Assembly (NCBI GenBank): GCA_018806985.1 | Contig: JADANN010000350.1 | Span: forward strand, 186,001 to 250,000 | Source: Angiostrongylus vasorum | Taxonomy: Eukaryota; Nematoda; Chromadorea; Rhabditida; Metastrongylidae | Direction of reading: 5' to 3' | Length of the DNA: 64,000 nt | Notes under the pieces: generated by a model | Database searches by the model: none | Told to the model about the DNA's origin: nothing | Seen by the model: only the letters and a program-made list of their open reading frames with translations | Translations under genes and position numbers: made by a program | Part shown: one piece after another, positions 58,441 through 64,000 of the stretch | Position numbering within the stretch: position 1 is the stretch's first letter | How the letters are laid out: each line of letters begins with the position of its first letter

Positions 58441-59378
58441 ATGCTTTGAGTTCTTTCCATTCGATCTTATCCCTCAACAAATGCAAAAAAAATAAATTTA
58501 GGTAAGTAAACAAACTTAACTTCTTCATGCCGTTAGTAGACCCATGTGAAGATACGGGAAAGGTCCCAAAAAACAGCTATGGAATTATTACAGGTTGAAA
58601 GCCTATCCTCAGGTTTCCTTACAGACCTCGAGAAAATTCGGGTGCGGGAGAAATAGGCTCATTTGCAAGATTTTAAGAAAATCTAGAAAAATTTGCAAGA
58701 CGCCCGCTTCCTTGGAGAGTGAGTGGCGTTGATGTAAGCAGGCAGTGCGACATCGTTAATGTAAATCACTTTTGCATACAAAGACAAAGAACCGAAGAAA
58801 CCACGTATTTAACACTAGTATTTAACACCAAATGAGCGTTCCAGCGAAGTGAAAAGAGTAAAGCTGATTTCAAAACTTGGTGCCAATTCGTCTTAACAAC
58901 ATGCTGCATAACACAACGACCACCTTTCGTAAGAGTCGATACTCACACGCATGGGCTAAGCCAATCCCGCACACAGCGATTTGAATTCCGTTGTGGCCAG
59001 TCATGATAATAGCAGCCACGCTGCATGGAAAAAAACCTTATTTGCCACTATATTGCTGCTTTGGCACACTGGCAAAGTGCGTTAAAACTGTGGTTGATTA
59101 GGTCTCGAAGTGATATGAATTACTCGCAGAAATCTCAAGTGAAAACTTTATAACCTTGTAATTTTACCCTATTCTCTGAGAATCGCTGACAAACGAAAGT
59201 ATCGCATTGAAAGCACAAGAACAGTCTGTTGCAAAACTGTTGATCGATCAGCAATTCAATTAAAACGATTCGAAATGGCTTATCCAGCTTTATTCATCGT
59301 TCATAAAATTCTCATAAACAGAACGACGATTATACAGCGCCGGTGGCGCTTTCCATTTGTCACCGGCGCTCGGAAAAC

Positions 59379-59573
59379 ATAACATATTACAGTCCCACTC
59401 GTAACATAACCGCTCTGAGGAAGGAAAAATCGCCGAAACGTTAAGCCATCGATCAACAACACCAAACAGCAACGACATCAACAACGACAACGGCAACGAT
59501 TACCTATACCAACCTCGCACTAGCTTAAGAAGATCAGTTCATAAGGTCGTATAAATAAAGATAACATATTACA
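59379..59573 (+). mobile_element. Compact PLE-tail insertion with 13-bp target-site duplication
   Basis: ATAACATATTACA at 59,379-59,391 is repeated exactly at 59,561-59,573. Between them lie 169 bases: a hammerhead-like motif (59,411-59,447), an AAC/CAACGAC-rich run and the PLE tail ACCAACCTCGCACTAGCTTA. Paralogous blocks show the uninterrupted site ATAACGCCTTGCA (50,663-50,675) and, inverted, TGTAAGACGTTAT (33,104-33,116). It is either a 5'-truncated PLE copy or a small non-autonomous element. Confidence 0.85.
59411..59447 (+). ncRNA. Hammerhead-ribozyme-like motif in the compact insertion
   Basis: CGCT, CTGAGGA, a short variable hairpin, GAAAC, then GTTAAGCC. Both core boxes fit the hammerhead consensus. 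The usual GTC is GTT, which is still an allowed NUH cleavage triplet. Stem II pairing is weaker than in the other copies. Confidence 0.45.
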
Positions 59574-61671
59574 TTTGGAGCCGGAGAATTGGCAATAAAA
59601 TATTGGTGTTGAAATAAAGCTTTGCACTGCTCCACTATCCCTGGAAAGCGAGTCGAATGAAAGTCTAAGTGCTTTCCAGAATATTTCCTTATTGTTCGAG
59701 CTGGATCCGCTAGCAAAATGTCTTTTAGAAAAAGGTCAACCGAAACGTCGTTTCCTAAACAGCAATTCTGTGGCTTGATGAAATGGTTAAATCTATCAGT
59801 ATAAATGTCTGCGCGCTAGTAAACTTTCAACGATGTAGGCGAAATCATAATCACAGTAACAACGCTGAGCGTAAAACCAGCAGAGGAGATAAAGTGCGGA
59901 CATCCGGTGTCCTCCTTAGCACTAATTTTTTAAAAATGATAGGCCGTCGATTTTCCTTGAAACATTAAGCAAGAGGAAAAAACTTTAAATACTTAGGCAG
60001 TTTGTTTTGACAGTGACATTCTTAAGAAATAGCTTTTTTTTCTGGAGATAGATAAATCGACCAAAGGCGTACGACAGCAGCAACCACTGCTGCTCTTTCC
60101 TATCAAGCGCTTTGAATACGAAGCATAGTCATTCTTTTTTATCGTTTCTAATAGGATGACTTGCGGTTGATCTTTGGGTTTAAGAAAAAAACAGAGCCGG
60201 TATTCGCGTAATGTACTGCTGTCCTTGAACAGCTCATGAGAAGCCGATGTTCAAGTCACTTGTCTCATACAGCAGGTTTCTGAAGTGCTGAACAAGTTCT
60301 ACCGTCATCGGGTAGCGAAAATGATGAAATCGCATTGGATGCGATCTCGTGAAATTCTTGTTCTTAGAATCAGCAATGTCTCCGCAACGCTGTTTCTAGA
60401 AGAAAAAAAACTTCGAATTACTCCGAGAACTTAAGGTGCTGAATAAATTCAATTTTCCACCTACTATGAGAAAGCAACACTTCAATCTTTCCATCCTTTT
60501 CCAAACACTTACAGAAATGAGTGAAACCAGTCAAGAGATTGCAAGCACTGCATAAATGAAATGAAACTCTATTGCACGGAGTGAACAACAGCAAATTTTG
60601 TTCTCTCGAGAAATTCCGAGATGCTGGTGGCGGCGCTGCATAAACATCCAACTTTATTAAAAAGCTGGAATGTTTAAAAACGCTACTTGGGAAGCGTCAG
60701 CTCAGTGTTTTGTCGATCACTTTTTTTAAAACATCCACATTCTTTCCTGTTTTCTTTACAAAAGCAAATCCACAAGATGCAGGGATTCTTGTACCTCCTT
60801 CCAAAACCTGATCGTCGTAGTGTAGTTATTTTGTCCCATGATTAATTCTGGCGTGATTTCGCCTTCCCTTTCTCGTACTGATGGATTTTTAGTGTCGTCT
60901 GTTCCACGCATGTTTCCGAATTCTTCAGGAACATTCTGCAGAAGTTGTTACTCTCTCCTTCAGTCAACATGGACGACAAAAAACGAGATTTAGTAGCATT
61001 ATTAAACGGGGAAAGGGCCACTGAGAAGATGAGACTACCTCGAAAACTTGCTCCGAAGAAGGTTCGGCAGAGAAAGTTGTGCGTCGTTCTTGTCAATCGA
61101 TACCTTCACTGATAGATTCATTCTAAAAAGTGCAATTGTAAAAGCGCCGTCTTCTCGATTGTGAATTTTTTTAGTTGTGGGAATGTCAGGACTTTATGCC
61201 GCATTAACACAAGCGAGAAGGCAGGAGCCCAGTTAAAGTCGTTTCACCTGAGGAGTTGGCCCATTCCTTAAAATTTTTGTCAAGTCATCGCTTTCACGTA
61301 CGTCGTTCTCATTTAATATTTGACCTACACTTATTCTCACTAACCACTTTCCATGGGCCTCGCGACAACAGGAATCTGTAACGAAAGACGCCCTGAAGAA
61401 TACGCTTTGAATTCAATGAGCTGGGAACTTCTAATTCTCTTAGAAAAAATGAAAGAAATGCAAAAACGTTTTTCTGGTTGACATCACTGACGAATAAGCG
61501 TTGAATGCCAAATCCGCCATTGCTTCGTGAATGATATGATCCATAAGGAGAATATTTGCTTTCAGAGGGTTAAAGCTAAACTCATCTTGGTTCCAAATAA
61601 AGGTTAAATTAACCAACTCCTGTTTATTCATCGAAAAAACAATTGTTTTCATCTAAGCTTACAGTACTTGT

Positions 61672-61693
61672 TACACTTTTTTAGCGAACAAAA
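61672..61693 (+). promoter_or_regulatory. Acceptor site before the start codon
   Basis: ACACTTTTTTAG ends at 61,684, ten bases before the ATG at 61,694. It could be the 3' splice site of a 5'-UTR intron or a spliced-leader trans-splice site, as is common in nematodes; the sequence alone cannot decide. Confidence 0.4.
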
Positions 61694-62497
61694 ATGATTT
61701 GCTCCACAAAAATGGCGAAACTTATTGTCCTTCTGATTCCACTGTTAGCGACTGCCTCCACTGTTTTGGGGTGTGGGATGATGCCACCAGGTCAAGGTAA
61801 TAAATAGAAAATTGTCATGGTAGTACATACATTTGCAATTTTAAATGTGAAATACTTAACCACAAACGGAGTGAATGTATGTAACACTTCATTACTAATC
61901 AGAAACTGTCTTAACAAGAACATTTTGATGAGAAGATTTTTAATCTTAAATGGCCAAATTTGGAACAGTTTTCAATTATTAACTGCAAAACTAAGGAATT
62001 TTCTTTAGCAGGAACAAGGACGTTCAGCATTACCGGCTTCACCTTGCCAGTGGCCTTGGTCTCCGGTCCTGCCAATGCCGCTGCACAGGTTCCTGGCATT
62101 TCAACTAGCGTGGCGGGAGTTCAGGCATTTGTATCGCGTGTTGTAATGCAAGCAGTGAGTTAACGACACTTCGATTTGAAGTCCCTATTCTTTCTCGATT
62201 TCTGGAAAAGTGAAGAGAACAAATATAAATTTTTAGAAACTTCGTCAGCACTGTAGTTTCAACAGACTTTGTCATCATAACTTAATAGAATTTCATTAGA
62301 AACGCTTCCACATAAATCCTACGAGGAGGTGATGAAACTTTTTCTTGAGGTTATTGATGTTCTCGAACAGCAAGGTCGTAACGCTGGCCTCTCAGATGCT
62401 ATAATCTCAATCATTTTGGGTCAGCTCACTGTTCAAGTAAATTATAATCCACTGGAATGCATGAAAGTAACTGTTAACCAACCACCAAATGCGGACA
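61694..62497 (+). CDS. Small secreted strongylid protein, exons 1-3 (partial)
   Basis: The start at 61,694 gives MICSTK then a signal peptide, MAKLIVLLIPLLATASTVLG, followed by CGMMPPGQ; a start at 61,712 is in frame. Exon 1 ends at 61,796, phase 1. Exon 2 begins at 62,009 or 62,012 (both phase-compatible) and reads FSITGFTLPVALVSG and VSRVVMQAV, ending at 62,158 if the frame is to continue. Exon 3 (62,300-62,497) reads MKLFLEVIDVLEQQGRNAGL and GQLTVQVNYNPLECMKV, with a GTAAGT donor in phase 1. That phase fits exon 4 of the K-I pseudogene, but no exon 4 or 5 is seen before 64,000. Family as for K-I; function unknown. It may be a truncated gene. Confidence 0.6.
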
Positions 62498-62771
62498 GTA
62501 AGTTTTCAACTTTTAATAAAATTTTGGGGAAATTACACTGAAGACAAACAACCACTCTAAAAAGAGCTAAAGTGCGTTCTTTGCAAAAGCCATCCACATT
62601 TTGAAGTAAATATAGAGGCGAATTAGCTGTAAGGGGAGTCGGTTCAATATCCTTTGTGTTCGCAACATTTTCAAAACCGTTCAAAGGGTAATGCGTACTC
62701 CGAAGATTTTGTTTATTATTACTTCAGTTGATATTGCTATTAAGTAGTATTGCCAATAATTTTGAGTATCA

Positions 62772-63140
62772 CTATTGGGCGCTGTAGTGCATTGCTCAAT
62801 ACAGTAAGGCTCTGGTTCGAGCGGGCTCAACCAAAGGACCCCATCTATTTCAACCCTTGAAACTAGCACCTGACTTGTGCAGTTTCTGCTTGCTTGCTTC
62901 AATTCACAAGGGTTGACGACTACCTGTCATGAAGGCTTGAAAATACACTATTCAGCAATCCCAGGATTTCTGGAAGGGACCTTCTCCAGCAGTATAAAAC
63001 AACAAACAGAAAGAAAGAAAGAAGAAGAAAAAGTCGTCAAACAGTACTCGAAGCATCACACTAAGCCGATGGTCTTATTTGTTGATGTTTACGAAAAGAA
63101 GAAACGAATATAAGAAGCGCAGGGATCCTCGCAATGTAAA
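62772..63140 (+). mobile_element. SINE family B copy 7
   Basis: CTGTAGTGCATTGCTC, CTGGTTCGAGCGGGCTC (box B-like), AGCAATCCCAGGATTTCTGG and GAAGCGCAGGGATCC at the end. The same SINE, at the same place downstream of the exon 3 relic, is in K-I (29,036-29,402). Confidence 0.65.
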
Positions 63141-63690
63141 ATGTCATATCGTGTCAAAAAATTCAATTGTAGTGTACCATCCAGACGGTCCAGATTAATT
63201 CTAGCCTAAATGGAGTGCGTAAAGAGAGAGAGAACCATTTAAAGCTAGTTTCATCCTTCTTAACAGGGGTTACGACAAAGTAAATTTGCCGGAGTTCTCG
63301 AAACGAAAACTATAGATGAGGATGGTGAAGAGGTCTTAGAGAAATCACGAAAACAGTGAGATGCACAAACTTCGCCATGTTCAACCTTTCTTCGATATAA
63401 ATAGGGTATACTATTTCCTACTTGTCTAGGCAATACTAAAAAAATAAATTATTGCCCACTTTCCACGAACACATTTTAAGACCTCTAGCCTGGGTCTAGT
63501 CGCCCTCATAACGACAAAGACTACGAAACTAGAAGAACAAAAAAAAGAGTTAAAAAGAAAGTTATGACCATTATTCGAATGAAAAACGAAGGTTTTTAAG
63601 AAAATTCTTCCTCTCGACAGAATTTTCAACTACTTTTAAAACATTGTCACTGAAATGTATTTAATATTTAATACGGTATTTTCATATAAA
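63140..63690. other. No gene seen
   Basis: No sign of the missing exons 4-5 of the secreted protein. AT-rich, no known repeat. Confidence 0.35.
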
Positions 63691-63691
63691 A

Positions 63692-63792
63692 GAAGTCCGA
63701 ATAGCACAGTGGTTGTGATGCCGACCACCCCAACAACGGTGCTGTTTCAATTCATCTCCAGGCCCACCTAGCCTCTCATCCCATGTTTACAA
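63692..63792 (+). mobile_element. SINE family B copy 8, truncated
   Basis: GTCCGAATAGCACAGTGGTT holds a perfect box A-like TAGCACAGTGG, followed by TGCTGTTTCAATTC. The copy stops at CTCATCCCATG, where a minus-strand family C SINE begins. Confidence 0.65.
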
Positions 63793-63794
63793 AT

Positions 63795-64000
63795 TGCTGC
63801 TGCAAACACCCCAAACAATTATGGTAGCAATTATGAGAGCGCAGATTGGAACAAAGATTGGTGAGCTTGTGGTTCTGGGTAGAATCAACTACGTGTGTGC
63901 CGCAGGGCATTTTTAACCACTTTGTTACACACTCCCGTAGTACTGTGCAGTTTGTGATTGTTTGAAAACCCTTTTGATTTCTTTTTATTATGTCATACAA
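63795..64000 (-). mobile_element. SINE family C copy 3, cut by the window end
   Basis: On the minus strand TAATAAAAAGAAATCAAAAG, AACAATCACAAACTGCAC, GTGTAACAAAGTGGTTAAA (box A-like) and TGATTCTACCCAG. The leader matches that of the copies at 3,440 and 22,943. Confidence 0.6.

Larger units (their letters stand above)
59290..61650 (-). pseudogene. Minus-strand gene or retroelement remnant (copy K-V)
   Basis: Traces on the minus strand from right to left are SSQLIEFKAYSSGRLSLQIP (about 61,432-61,351), SVKVSIDKNDAQLSLPNLL (61,110-61,045) and ITPELIMGQNNYTTTIRFW (60,857-60,800). Next come GGTRIPASCGFAFVKK in a shifted frame, FLKDILLADPARTIRKYSGK (near 59,730) and FHSTRFPGIVEQCKALFQHQ. The PELIMGQNNY then GGTRIPASCGFAFVK order resembles the aspartic-peptidase (DUF1758) region of BEL/Pao retroelements. 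Possible splice sites exist, but their phases do not join cleanly. The C-terminal traces are unrecognised. Confidence 0.4.
58440..63140 (+). repeat. Duplicated block K, copy V
   Basis: The most complete of the blocks. From left to right: a minus-strand gene or element remnant (59,290-61,650), the secreted-protein gene (61,694-62,497) and a family B SINE (62,772-63,140). The reverse complement of 29,036-33,500 follows the same order. It carries a PLE-tail insertion at 59,392-59,560 that the other copies lack. Confidence 0.7.

Noticed and set aside
1..64000. CRISPR arrays, bacterial operons, rRNA
   Set aside because: No regular short repeats with unique spacers, no ribosome-binding-site/ORF tandem structure and no rRNA motifs were seen; the content is that of an animal nuclear genome.

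Overview
The window looks like nuclear DNA from a strongylid nematode, most likely a hookworm (Ancylostoma/Necator type). It is AT-rich and has no long open frames, and coding traces are split by GT...AG introns with TTT(C/T)AG-like acceptors. RTE-type LINE reverse transcriptases, Penelope-like elements (PLEs) with GIY-YIG endonucleases and tRNA-derived SINEs dominate. The only host gene family I recognise is a small secreted strongylid protein family, possibly the group called secreted clade V proteins. I see no prokaryotic operons, rRNA, CRISPR array or convincing functional tRNA gene.

Layout. 1-6.2 kb: tRNA-like repeats (family D), a block duplicated at 22.4-25.2 kb, an RTE fragment and a SINE. 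6.7-14.2 kb: a large palindrome with arms of about 2.46 kb around a broken RTE LINE. 14.2-20.2 kb: RTE fragments and two PLE remnants. 20.2-22.4 kb: no gene seen. 25.3-28.5 kb: a possible BEL/Pao fragment and a long GTT microsatellite grown from a PLE tail. 28.5-33.5 kb: a secreted-protein pseudogene and its flank, forming one copy (K-I) of a duplicated block. 34-35.5 kb: an RTE endonuclease. 36-42 kb: SINEs and PLE 3' parts. 43.4-46.4 kb: K-II. 46.7-48.2 kb: two PLEs head to head. 48.4-55.4 kb: duplicated anonymous repeats around K-III (49.4-51.3 kb). 55.9-56.5 kb: an internally deleted RTE element. 57.9-63.1 kb: K-IV and K-V. K-V holds the best preserved copy of the secreted-protein gene (exons 1-3 only).

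Two things stand out. First, eight PLE 3' ends carry a recurring hammerhead-ribozyme-like motif: CTGAAGA or CTGAGGA, a short hairpin, then GAAACGTC, with pairing flanks. Second, one compact 169-bp PLE-tail insertion carries this motif, is bounded by an exact 13-bp target-site duplication, and has its empty site in two paralogous blocks of the same window.

All assignments come from reading the sequence and from memory of these families. No search was run, and most boundaries are good to about 10-50 bases.
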